Translations under genes and position numbers: made by a program
Notes under the pieces: generated by a model
Told to the model about the DNA's origin: nothing
The model's input: only the letters and a program-made list of their open reading frames with translations
The model's database searches: none
NCBI GenBank assembly: GCA_946902985.2
Contig: OX336389.2
Span: 978,642,084 to 978,706,083 of the forward strand
Length of the DNA: 64,000 nucleotides
Source of the DNA: Meconema thalassinum
Taxonomy: Eukaryota; Arthropoda; Insecta; Orthoptera; Tettigoniidae
Direction of reading: 5' to 3'
Shown: piece after piece, positions 21,749-31,695 of the stretch
Position numbering within the stretch: the first letter of the stretch is position 1
How the letters are laid out: every line of letters starts with the position of its first letter

Positions 21749-22043
21749 TACACTGACCGGCAAAAAAGGTGGAACACGTTAATTTATGCAATTTCTTAAT
21801 TTATTCCACTAAAATGTATCGGTTTTCCAATATTTGCATTATTCATGTAAATTTTAGATCGTTGGCTACAGAAAATAACAAAACATGTTTTACAACACGC
21901 TTTAACTCACAAATTTTGTTACATTTTGCAAATCTTACAATTTTCTATTTTTTAGTAATGTTCTTTTGGGCTGCTTTTATCAAACGTATTGCCAAACAAA
22001 ACAGTGTTAATGTTTGCACTGCACTGCACGAGAACACTGGTCA

Positions 22044-22199
22044 CTAAAAACGAGTGTTTCCACCCTTAGCGCCTATGACAGCTTGTCAACGCTCGGACAT
22101 ACTGTTCACAACTCGTCGAATGGCACCTGCCGGGATGCGATCCCATTCCTCCAGCAGCGATGTTCTCAGTTGTGCCAAAGTGGCGTGGTCACGCTGTCT
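22044..22199 (-). pseudogene. Tc1-like transposase, C-terminal piece
   Basis: On the minus strand the translation reads QRDHATLAQLRTSLLEEWD and then RIPAGAIRRVVNSMSER, a stop at 22086-22088, then QAVIGAKGGNTRF and the natural TAG at 22044-22046. It completes the protein whose first 281 codons lie at 27162-28005. The internal stop shows the gene had decayed. Confidence 0.85.
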
Positions 22200-23688
22200 G
22201 ACGTTAAAGAAATGTGCAGAAAATATAATAAATCCACTTACGCACTTAATAAACAGTTCAATTCTCTCAGGAACTTACCCGGATATTTTGAAGTTATCAA
22301 AAGTAATTCCAGTGCACAAAAATGGTTCAAAAGATGAATTAGATAACTATCGTCCTATTACCTTACCAACTGGTATTGCAAAAATTGTGGAAAAAATTAT
22401 GTATAAGAGACTGATAAGTTTCATAGAAAAAAATAAAATATTATCAAACTCACAACATGGATTTAGAACGGAAAAATCTACACAGACAGCAATTTACGAA
22501 TGTAGTAATAGTATACTGAAATTAATTGACAATAAGGAACATGTAACTGGCCTATTCTTGGATTTATCGAAAGCATTTGATGTAGTTGACCATAAAATCC
22601 TCCTTACCAAACTAAATCAATATGGTGTTAGAGGTCTAGCTAATAAATGGATAGAGTCTTACTTAACAAGGCGTAAACAAATAGTAAGCTTGAGACACAA
22701 GGATGATGGAACCAAATTACTTAATGAAACATTGTCCAATGAGGGAATTATTGAATTTGGAGTACCCCAGGGATCGGTTTTGGGCCCACTACTCTTTCTT
22801 CTATATATCAATGATATAACACAGAACGTTCATTCACATAAGGAAATTTTGTTTGCGGACGATACAACACTCGTAATAAAAGGTGAAACTAAACAGGTCA
22901 TACAGCAGTCTGCTGACTCCGTTACAGGAGAGTTAACCAAATGGTCACAAGATAATCGCCTCATAATAAACTATAAAAAGACAGTATGTCTAAATTTCCA
23001 CACTATACAGAATAGGAATCCTGCGATGCCCAATATAACATTAAATGGTCATCAAATAGAAAATAAATCAGAAACAAAGTTTTTAGGACTATGGATACAA
23101 CAAGACTTGAAATGGAATAAACATATACAATATCTGAATACTAAACTGAACTCGATGTGCTTTGCGTTACGTATTTTGAAAACCTGCACTAGCATGCACA
23201 CATTAAGAAATACTTATTTTGCTTATTTCCATTCATACTTAAGATATGGGATCATATTTTGGGGTATGTCGCCAGATGTACTAAGCACGTTTAGGATACA
23301 AAAGAGAGCGATTAGAATTATGGCAAATGTACACTCTAGAGAATCATGTAGACCTCTGTTTAAAGATTTAAACATTCTCCCACTGCCCTGCATATATATC
23401 TTTGAAAGTATTATGTTTTTTAAAAAGAATTTAATGAATAAAGATGTTTTTCTTAAAACAAACAATGATGTTCATAGGCATAACACAAGACAAAATCAAA
23501 ACATTCATATTTTACACACACACACAAGCATATATCAAAAAGGAACTTTTCACACTGGAGTTAAATTATACAATAAACTACCCCAGTATATAAAACTGGC
23601 CCCAAAAATAAAAACCTTTGATAGAATGTTGAAAGCTTATCTGCAGTGCCATTGTTTTTACTCAGTAGTTGAATATTTTAGCGTATAG
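22200..23688 (+). CDS. LINE reverse transcriptase, 5'-truncated but open
   Basis: A partial ORF2 protein of a Jockey-superfamily-like non-LTR retrotransposon (CR1/L2/Daphne group is my best guess). An open frame extends upstream into antisense Tc1-like sequence, so the first LINE codons are at about 22200. Motifs in order: VIPVHKNGSKDELDNYRPI, then HGFRTEKST, LFLDLSKAFDVVDH, GVPQGSVLGPLLFLLYIND, and the catalytic FADD at 22852-22863, followed by FLGLWIQ and KWNKHI. The C-terminal region includes HNTRQ and GVKLYNKLPQYIK and ends naturally at 23688. No stop or frameshift occurs in 496 codons, so this is a young insertion; the endonuclease domain is missing. Confidence 0.85.
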
Positions 23689-23992
23689 GAGTGATGGAAT
23701 CTATAACTATATTTTACTTTTTTAATTTAATTTTAATACCTAGCTGTATGTTGTTGTATTTATAGAATTAAGTTTTCATATTATGATAATAGAGTGAGGT
23801 GTAAATAGTTGTGCAATAAGATTGTATCTATTAAGATTTGCTATTATAATAAGTTATAAATAGTTTTAATCTTAGTAATATATACCTGTTAGTTCTTTTA
23901 TTTTATGCATGTAAATTCTGACGTGTCCTATATCAAAAATGTATTGAATGCATGTATTTGATCAAATGGAATTAATAAAAATCTATCTATCT
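22200..23992 (+). mobile_element. 5'-truncated LINE inserted in the Tc1-like gene
   Basis: Starts within ORF2 and ends in an ATCT-type tail (ATAAAAATCTATCTATCTA, 23975-23992). Directly after it the Tc1-like coding sequence resumes (minus-strand codons for MLGR at 23993-24009). Insertion is therefore into the transposase gene, and 5' truncation is typical of LINEs. No clear target duplication was found. Confidence 0.85.
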
Positions 23993-24059
23993 ACCTTCCA
24001 AGCATATCCATACCTGCCAACCTCTCAAAGTGAAAAATCGGGAGATTCGACGCAGCGAC

Positions 24060-24084
24060 GGGGGGGGGGGGGGGGGGGGGGGGG
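24060..24084 (+). repeat. Run of 25 G
   Basis: An uninterrupted G homopolymer about 50 bp inside the hAT left end. The length is uncertain because such runs are error-prone in sequencing and could form quadruplex structures. Confidence 0.85.
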
Positions 24085-24649
24085 ACGCTACATAATACAT
24101 ACATAGGCTAAGACATTGCAGCAAATATGTATCGAAGATCATATTATTGGTCGTTGTTGCAGGTGACTGAGGCTGATTTTGCCCTCTTCAAAAAGGTCTT
24201 GCTATATTCTTGCTCAAAACACTTCTCTTTCTGAATCGACTTCAGAGTTATAAGTTTGTCCAAAGTCTTGTCAGTGAGAGATGACCTGAACATCCTCTCA
24301 CACTCTGCATTACTATGCGGAATGGTCAGAATGGAAAGCATAACTTGAGTACCCCACCACTACATATCATTTGGCCTACCAGTGCCCACTTCACATCAAT
24401 TCTCTCTTCTTCTTCAATAGATGTCACATCCTCAAGTTGGAAGTTACAAAATTGGGAATGTAAAGCATCCATTTCGTCATTAAAATTGTCTTGAGTGTCT
24501 GTTAACATGCTAGGAAATGTATTTACAAAAAACTTAATTTTGGAAAATGAAATGTCCCCCTTTCCAATATGCGAGATACTGAAATCACACCTACAGACAC
24601 TACAAAATGCAAATGTTGCGCCTCTTCCTGACTCAGTTATATGCGGAAT

Positions 24650-26592
24650 CAGGGTGTCTACTGTTAAGGATGAAGTAAAAATTAGTTACTTTTTAGCTAC
24701 CTTTTAGTTAATTTTAGTTACCTTTGAATTCAAGATACGTCTGCGGTCTGCAAGCAAATGGGCTCATCACGCGGTGGAGAAAGAGAGCAATGAACTGTGT
24801 TTAAAGCGGTAAATACAATTCACTTAGGGAGTTACAACAATTTCAAAAATAATAAATAAATACTATAAATTTATTATCAAATGAGTTGTTTCAGCTAATA
24901 TGTCGTCTTGTGCACAAGGCGTTTTTATAATTGCCAAGAGGTTGCTCTGCTCTGCTCTTGACCGTGGCGAGATTTCCTTTGTCCCCGCGGTAGATCACGA
25001 CGAAATTTATGGGACGTTACATGATTGTAACCGAATTCTGTCTTCACAGTCAAGTACGGCGAAATTTCAAGATGTTACACGATCGGCGCTGGTCTCACCC
25101 GTTTGTCAAGATTCCCGTTGTTTCGCGATAGAACACTGATAAATATCGCGATTTAATAATCGGTGTCACTTTTAGTCGTTCGACGAGATTTCCATTGTCT
25201 TTGAGGTCGGGCGCGAAGAAATATAGCATTATTATGCAATCGGCGCCACTTGCTGTCCGTTTGACAAAAATACAGTTGTTCTCGTCATTGAATGCGGAGA
25301 AATATCGCGATGTATCGCAATCGCTGCCGCTCTCAGCCGTTTTACGAGATTCAAGATGTCCTCGCGATATTATGCATACCGCGCCGCACCCGGCCGTTGA
25401 ACGATTGTTTATTCGTCCTCACAGATTGGTGGATGCAAGCTCAGGGTTGGGCATGGTTAAAATTCACGAGTAGTTATGGACAAGTTGTATGGCCGGCGCC
25501 GTGATTCCCGCTGTCCCTATGCTATGGTTGGGAGCTCATCAGTTCAGGGTAGATCACGAGGAGAAATTAGTATCGCGACGCTACGTAGGCTGTCATTTCT
25601 AAGTGAGTAGATGCACTTCTCGCTCCCCGTACGCTTTTAAGTATACGGTCATGGGAAAAGTAGCGAGTAGGTTTCGGAATGTTTCGTGATTGGTGCCCAA
25701 TCATCTTTGACGGGATTCCCGCAGACCTCGTGGTCACAAGTTCACGATAGGGAACGGGTTTTTTGATTTTACGCTACTGACGTCGATCTCGGTCCATTTG
25801 ACGAGATTCCCGCAGGCAAGTCGTGCGGTCAGCCTTGCGGTCTTGAGTATGAATGTTCGAAGTAGGTATCAAATATTAAGAATTATTCGGAGAGGATTAC
25901 ACGAATAATACGACTAGAGGACACGTTTTCTTTCAAATCCGAATCACGAATTATAAAAGTTATACAAGTTTTCGAAATAACCGGTTAGATTATAATATAT
26001 CCGATGGAACCCAAGTTAGAAGGAAAAATCGACATATAACGGAATTTCGAATTAACCATATATGTCGCAAATTTACGAGACAGATTTTTAAAATAAGTTA
26101 CAGCCTACGTATTTCGAATCTTTTTCAAAACGGTAACATTTCGCAAGATCGCGACATTAAATTATTTAGCGTTATTTCTGGACTTCAATTTAATAGTCTC
26201 CAAATAAATGCGAAAAATGCGAGGTTTCTGAATAATTTCAGAAGTTTTCACGAATAAACGTCTCGCGAAAAGTCAGGCTTCCTAATATAACACATAATTA
26301 TTTCACACAAAACTAAAAGTCATCTTGATGCCGACGATATACGCTGAACTATGTATACCACTAAGGGTATCCTCAGTATGCATTTCCTCGAGGTCGGGAA
26401 CGGGGAAATATAGCTTATGCAATTGGCGCCGCTTGCGTGAAACTCGCTCCATCGCAATCTCTGAGCTTAGAGGCGCGAGTTTAAATGATTCAATCCGCCT
26501 TCGGAAAATTTTCGTTACCCGTATGTAAAATTCGTTACTTTTCCGTTACCCATTTGTAAAATTCGTTACTTCCGTTACCGGTAGACACCCTG
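24650..26592. mobile_element. Non-autonomous DNA element with 5-bp duplication
   Basis: Ends CAGGGTGTCTAC / GTAGACACCCTG are inverted 12-bp repeats flanked by GGAAT on both sides (24645-24649, 26593-26597). Next to the ends lie GTTAC/GTAAC-rich words on both sides. No transposase frame is seen in 1,943 bp. CAGGG ends fit hAT-like elements, and 5-bp duplications occur in some hAT lineages, but the class is not certain. Confidence 0.75.
25000..25860 (+). repeat. Degenerate tandem repeat, about 80-bp period
   Basis: Diverged units share ATCGGCGCCGCT, CCGTTTGACGAGATTCCCG and GAAATATCGCGATGT words. The clearest starts, at 25082, 25159, 25239 and 25320, are 77-81 bp apart. Later units (around 25490, 25690, 25790) are eroded and a further trace lies near 26420. 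Contained in the 24650-26592 element. Confidence 0.75.
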
Positions 26593-26848
26593 GGAATGTT
26601 ATCTTTGTACACACTTTTAAATGTCACATATCTTTTCGCCTTATTACCGACGAACCGACGCAATCACTCAGTTCGAAAAATCACAATAACCTACCGGCAT
26701 ATTAACGCCAACAACATCAAACTAAGTTATACACAAATCATATAATTTCACGTGTGAAACAGATACAATATTCCGCAGCGTACAACTACCTATCACCCAC
26801 TGGTCATTATGCAACACATCTAGGAACAAGCGCTGAATTAACCTTCGA

Positions 26849-26904
26849 CGATTTCAAACGAAGACTTATTCGAAGCCGATTTCAAACGAAGACTTATTCG
26901 AAGC
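26849..26904 (+). repeat. Perfect 28-bp tandem duplication
   Basis: The unit CGATTTCAAACGAAG, continuing ACTTATTCGAAGC, occurs twice without change at 26849-26876 and 26877-26904, in the right arm of the hAT element. Confidence 0.95.
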
Positions 26905-27161
26905 CAACGTTTTTTATAACAGCAGGACGCGACGCGGGAGTTAGTACGCAGTTGTCGATCATCGATACAAAGCGAAACTGCGGTATCGAGATATAACTTC
27001 AAAACACGTAAAGTCGATCCGTTCGATAGACGACATATTAAATCCGAAATTACGCGTGGGTTTTTTGAAAAATCGGGAGATTTAATACGTTAAGCGGGAG
27101 GGCGGGAGAAATGGTCTGAAATCGGGAGTCTCCCGCCTAAATCGGGAGAGTTGGCAGGTAT

Positions 27162-28005
27162 GCATATCCCATACATGTTCGATGGGGTTCAAGTCAGAAC
27201 TACGAGCTGGCCAGTCCAGGGTTTGAATCCCCACATCCTGCAGATATTGTACAACACAGCGAGAAGTATGAGGGCGGGCATTATCCTGCATCAGCATGAA
27301 ATTCTGACCAATGAAAGGCGCAAAGGGCATCACATGGTTCATCAGGATCTCTTTGATGTACCTTTGGGAATTGAGGGTCCCATGATCGATGCACACCAAC
27401 TCAAAGCGGGCAATAACGTTGATGCCACCCCACACCATAACCGAGCCACCTCCAAATGGAGTCCTCGAGGAGAAAGCAACATGGCTGTACCTCTCCCGCC
27501 GCCTTCTCCACACTCTTTCTCTTCCATCTGGATATCTAAGATTAAAGCGACTCTCGTCAGTGAAGAGAACAGAGGCCCACTGCTCGTGGGTCCATCCCGG
27601 ATGCTGCCTTGCAAAGCGAAGACGCGCGCCTCTGTGATGTCGTTCGAGTGCGGGTCCACGTGGAGGTCTCCTGGACGAAAGATGAGCTTCTTCAAACCTT
27701 CTTCTTACTGTTCGCTCACTCACTCTCACATTTCTGACATTTTCCAGTTGATTTTGTGCCTGGACTGTTATGGTATGGCGATCACGCAGAATTTGCAGGG
27801 TGAGAAATCTGTCATCCCTGGCACTTGTGCTTCTTCTACGGCCTGACCCTCGTCTCCTGTTGTATGTTTGAAGTTCTCTGTAACGTTGCACTGCACGGAG
27901 AATGCTACCGAGAGATGATCCTATGACCTCAGCAACATAACGGAACCTGCGGCCATCCTCCACCAATGCAACTGCCTGTGCAGCTCCTTCACGGCTAAGA
28001 GGCAT
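27162..28005 (-). pseudogene. Tc1-like transposase (DD34E), N-terminal 281 codons
   Basis: Start ATG at 28005. Residues 1-110 form the two helix-turn-helix units, with a GRRR-rich linker near 55-58. Catalytic Asp 150 lies in FTDESRF, Asp 241 in MQDNARPHTS and Glu 276 in SDLNPIEHVWDM, with 34 residues between the last two. This part is fully open and its catalytic residues are in place. The protein is cut after codon 281 by the hAT insertion; a chance open frame then runs 26 codons into the hAT. The missing end is at 22044-22199 plus 23993-24009. Confidence 0.9.
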
Positions 28006-28214
28006 GTTTTAGTGTGAACAGCACACGGATAACCTACTAAAATGTATGACAATGGTTCACACGTGTTCAACAAATGCCAGTTGTTATCCCTAGAACAACA
28101 ATAAGCGAGCGGCACCACCCATAAACCTTAAGCGCCTACAGTGCGCTTCCCGCCATAAAACCATTAAGATACTCATCGAAGATTGGGGGTAATTGGTGGT
28201 AATGAACCACCTCT

Positions 28215-28540
28215 AAATACGGCACCAAAAGCATATTTAACCAGGCTATAAAGGATTATAATACTCTCCCAGCACATATAAAGTCAATAAATCCTGTCTT
28301 AAAATTCAAGAAAGCCTGCAAACAATTCTTCACAACTACACTCTGATACTTCCTAATTTATAAAATTAATAAAACCTTGAATAGTAACTTACTGTCATTA
28401 TAAAATACTCTGTAACTTTGTTTTTGTATGTTAAATAATATTTAATATTCCTTATTATATAATAATGTATAGTCCTACTATAGGGCCTTGCCCTCTAGGA
28501 CATCCTCTGTATGAAAATAAAATAAATAAATAAATATTAT
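28215..28540 (+). pseudogene. LINE 3' end inserted in Tc1-like 5' region
   Basis: A translated segment IFNQAIKDYNTLPAHIKSIN, then VLKFKKACKQFFTTTL and a stop (about 28227-28344), is the usual C-terminus of Jockey/CR1-type ORF2 proteins. A 3' untranslated region follows, ending in AATAAATAAATAAATA (to about 28537). Boundaries are approximate, because no target duplication was seen. Confidence 0.75.
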
Positions 28541-28681
28541 CAATTTCTATTCACGTATGTTTCGGCTGTTTGTTCTAATGCGTGAAAAGCTTTTAAAATG
28601 TGATTACATCTTTTTCATGGCTAAATTTATACTATTTATATTACTTTTTCAACTGTTCCACTTTTTTTGCCGGTCAATGTA

Positions 28682-29109
28682 GTTGGTAATTGTTTCTGTA
28701 ACATACGTGAATTGTTATTTCGTGCTCACGTGCCTAGTCTTGTTAGAAATACCGGTGACGAAAACTGGAACATTGTCATTTCTCCTTGTAAGACCTAACT
28801 AACAGCGGCAATATACTTATAATGTAGCACGATAATGTTAATGTTTGTGTTAATGTTTCGCAACCAATAAACATTTACAGTGAATTGTTATTATTACGTA
28901 GGTCTCTCTTCTTGACGGCCGCACCTCAGTAGGCCTAGGGTTTTTTGGCTAGGCGTGCTTCAGAGGATTTTTAATTTTTTTATTGAGATGAAAAATATTA
29001 TATTATTCTAAGATTAAATCTTTGCTTTCAGGCAATATGTTAGTTAGTTATTGTTGATTTAAGGGGCAGAACTACGAGGTCATCTGCCCAGGGCAATATA
29101 TCGAAACGC
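28682..29109. other. Spacer between Tc1-like and pogo-like elements
   Basis: No gene recognised. AT-rich with an AATAAACATT stretch. Ends of the pogo-like element could lie here but none was identified. Confidence 0.45.
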
Positions 29110-30330
29110 ACAGTTCTGAATTATGATACTGAGCAAATGGAAGTTGCTATTAAGGCCGTTGTGGAGGACGGCATGAGTATTAAAAAGGCCGCGGAGAGGA
29201 ATGGTGTTCCGAGAAACGCCCTCTCGGACAAAATTAGAGGAAAATCTCCTAGAGAGAGGAAAATGGGGCTAAGTTCCATTTTAACAAAGGAAGATGAGGC
29301 TATGCTAGTTCAATGGGTAATCTCACTACGAAAAGCGGGGTCCCGGTAACAAAGGACGATTTGCAAAATAGCGTCCAGTGCCTCATACAAGAATTGAAGG
29401 GGGACTTTCCTTCCAAAGATGGCGACCAGGAAGGAAATGGCGTGAATCTCTCCTAAAAAGAAATCCAGGTCTATCTTTTAAAAATTTGACAGTAAGCCGT
29501 GCTGCAATTACAGAACGTCAAAATAAAACCTGGGTTTAAGAAGTCTACAGCTATTTAATGGGAAAGGACTTCCAGCCTATTTTGTCAGACCCTCGGCGAC
29601 TGTTCAACGCTGACGAGACGGTTTTCTTTCTCAATCCGGAAGGTAACAAAGTGCTGGCAAACAGGGGTGATAAGACAATATATCAGCAAGTGAATTCGGA
29701 TGAGGAAGAATGCTTGACGGTACTTGTAACAGGCAATGCCCACGGCGATATTTCTCCTTCCCTTGTAGTGTTCAAGTATGAACGTCTGCCGCAAGACATC
29801 ATTGCCGCAATGCCAGCACACTGGGGCATTGGCAAATCGCCAAACGGGAGGATGACGGGGGAAGTGTTTTACGAATTTCTCAGTAACATATTTCATCCTG
29901 GGTTGGTTGAGAAGAAGATTCCTCTCCCTGGCATTCATTCAGACCCTCGGCGACTGTTCAACGCTGACGAGACTGTTTTCTTTCTCAATCCGGAAGGTAA
30001 CAAAGTGCTGGCAAACAGGGGTGATAAGACAATATATCAGCAAGTGAATTCGGATGAGAAAGAATGCTTGACGGTACTTGTAACAGGCAATGCCCACGGC
30101 GATATTTCTCCTTCCCTTGTAGTGTTCACTTCTCACACTTGACCATACATACTAGTAAATTTTGTGAGGATCATGGAATTGTTTTGGTCGCTTTCCTACC
30201 TAATGCCACACACGTACTTCAACCCATGGATGTAGGGGTTTTTAAGCCACTAAAGACTGCCTGGAAGAAAAATGTACATGAGTGGCAAATTCAGAGGGTG
30301 CTAATAGCGAAGATACTGCACTGAAGAAGG
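29110..30330 (+). pseudogene. Pogo-like (DDE_1) transposase with internal duplication
   Basis: The N-terminal region (29110-29349) gives a psq/CENP-B-type helix-turn-helix (EDGMSIKKAAERNGVPRNAL), then a stop. After frame damage, an ATG at 29558 opens the catalytic part with NADETVFFLNP (first Asp). A 190-bp segment containing this motif occurs twice in frame (29585-29774, 29939-30128). Downstream, SHLTIHTSKFCEDHGIVLVA and HVLQPMDVGVFKPLK carry the region after the second Asp and the third Asp. The DGH motif with the second Asp has been lost at the duplication join. Dead, with no inverted ends found. Confidence 0.87.
29585..30128 (+). repeat. 190-bp direct duplication, 354 bp apart
   Basis: Copies at 29585-29774 and 29939-30128 differ at two bases only. 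The offset (354 bp, 118 codons) keeps the frame, so the 194-codon open frame reads through both. The few differences suggest the duplication is young compared with the decay of the gene. Confidence 0.95.
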
Positions 30331-31034
30331 ATTTTTCGAAACTTTTGGCAACAATTGGTGTTAGGCCTCGGCAAATGGTCATTTTCCGGGCTGTTATGCC
30401 GTGGTCTCACTTGTTTAGAGCAGAATTACGATATTTTCATGCTCGTATGTCTTCTATCCACCATTCCCGCTTCCCGATGCCGTTTTTTTTTAATATTTAA
30501 TTTTTTATTAAAAAAACATAATTACTGGTACTGTTTTATTCGTAAATGTTAGCCTCCAAGTCAATAAATCGGTGTCTTATGCAACAATTGACAGAAATGC
30601 ATTATGAACAGCAGACAAGGAAAATTAACAATGTGACGGCAATTGGTGCAAATGGGTGACGAATATAGGAAAAATCCAAATACATCGTGCCAAACACTGG
30701 CGCAAAAACACACATTTTTTTTTTTTAAATACGTAATATTTCCTAAAACGAATATCTTTGATGTTTGGACTTTCCTAGTGGTTGAGTAGAGTTTGAGGTT
30801 AGGTACAGTGCTTTTGTTGATTAAATTTACCAAAATGTGTAAGGTGTACATAATTTCTTGACTAAATCTGTCTTAACATGAGCTGGCCAATCACAATCGA
30901 GACAATGAATTTCAACTCACCAATCAGGTAAGTACATTTACCACGTCATAGGTGACGTCATTGAGATCACCAAAAGCTCACTAAACCCCGGGACTCGGGA
31001 TATATACTACAACCAGTGCACCAAAGTAAGTTAG
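30331..31034. other. Spacer with homopolymer runs
   Basis: No gene recognised. T runs at 30484-30500 and 30715-30727. Direct similarity to other parts of the window was not noticed. Confidence 0.45.
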
Positions 31035-31180
31035 TACAAGTTTATGTGTCTACCAGTCAAGTAGATGATGGAGTTGAAAAGGTATACTGAGAAGAAATAG
31101 ATGAACTTCTGAGGTACCGTACGTCAAGAGCGATGAAAATGTTATAATAATGGGAGACTGGAATGTTGTGGTGTGTGCGC
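31035..31180 (+). pseudogene. LINE endonuclease fragment
   Basis: Translation in two frames gives STSQVDDGVEKVY, EEIDELLRY and a MGDWN-type segment, the C-terminal part of an EEP endonuclease with its conserved GD-N motif. Short, frameshifted and isolated. Confidence 0.6.
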
Positions 31181-31365
31181 CTTGTTGACAGTTGAAGAGA
31201 GCTGTCGAATATGGCTGCCATTGTTAAATGAGCAATAAATAAGAACACATATTTATGTAATTTAGCACAAGAAATAGCAGTAGTGACCAGGGTTAGTAAT
31301 TTAATTGTTAATGCCCCCCAGGAGATGAAGTAAGGTATGAAAATCATATATTATCAAAATCATCA

Positions 31366-31695
31366 TCAACTAGAGCAGTTTCCAACCGCAGGTTGGGTCT
31401 GCTTGGAGCACAAGTCTCTCCATCGTTTTCTGTCCATCCACCACTTCTCTTCTGACACTATTGTCCAATTAACTCCTTTTCTCTCGACACTTTTCTTCAC
31501 CCCCTTTATCCATCTATCCCTTGGTCTTCCTCTAGGTCTCTTTTTCTTCCACTCAATTTCCAATATTTTCCGTGGTATTCTTTCTTCTCCCATCCTTTCC
31601 ACGGGAACATACCACTGTAGCCTTGCTTTTTCAATTCTATCCTGTAGGGGTTCTTCCTTTAATATTTCTCTGACTCTATCATAAACGCCTATCAA
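31366..31695 (-). pseudogene. LINE ORF2 C-terminal fragment
   Basis: On the minus strand 109 codons are open: VREILKEEPLQDRIEKARLQ, WYVPVERMGEERIPRKILE, then KKRPRGRPRDRWIKGVKKSV. This is the basic C-terminal region after the reverse transcriptase of RTE-like and related LINEs. The open length suggests modest age. It points opposite to the endonuclease fragment at 31035. Confidence 0.75.

Larger units (their letters stand above)
24144..26650 (-). pseudogene. hAT transposase with BED finger, deletion derivative, split
   Basis: Read on the minus strand, the N-terminus (KAKRYVTFKSVYKDNIPHI, about 26650 down to the insertion and continuing at 24649) leads into a BED-like finger, FAFCSVCRCDFSISHIGKGD. 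It jumps straight to a late segment (NDEMDALHSQFCNFQLEDV, then RIDVKWALVGQM) and to the hATC motif SILTIPHSNAECERMFR. The whole RNase-H-like core is missing. Finger and spacing resemble the hAT protein at 12532-16377, so the two are probably related families. Confidence 0.8.
24010..27161 (-). mobile_element. hAT element, internally deleted, carrying a second element
   Basis: Ends ATACCTGCCAAC / GTTGGCAGGTAT are inverted repeats flanked by an exact 8-bp duplication GCATATCC (24002-24009 and 27162-27169). Sequence near both ends is rich in CGGGAGA words. The minus strand codes for pieces of a hAT transposase. A further element (24650-26592) sits within its zinc-finger codons. It landed 17 bp from the LINE 3' end, inside the Tc1-like gene. 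Confidence 0.92.
21751..28679 (-). mobile_element. Tc1-like element expanded by nested insertions
   Basis: Outer ends CACTGACCGGCAAAAAAGG (left) and, inverted, CATTGACCGGCAAAAAAAG (right) match at 23 of 25 bases. Each abuts TA (21749-21750, 28680-28681). The DD34E transposase on the minus strand is cut by a LINE (22200-23992), a hAT element (24010-27161), and upstream of its start by a LINE 3' end (about 28215-28540). Without these the element would be about 1.6 kb. Confidence 0.9.

Noticed and set aside
22054..22199. Apparent N-terminal extension of the LINE reverse-transcriptase frame
   Set aside because: These 48 codons are the antisense of the Tc1-like transposase C-terminus; the LINE itself begins at about 22200. 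The start at 22054 is a GTG in foreign sequence.
27082..27161. C-terminal 26 codons of the Tc1-like frame
   Set aside because: This stretch is read from the hAT element end and is chance coding, not transposase.
21446..28768. Outer element around the nested Tc1-like transposon
   Set aside because: A 19-bp inverted match (16 identities, around GTTTTCGTCAC) exists at both sides, but no target duplication or further similarity was seen. It may be chance.
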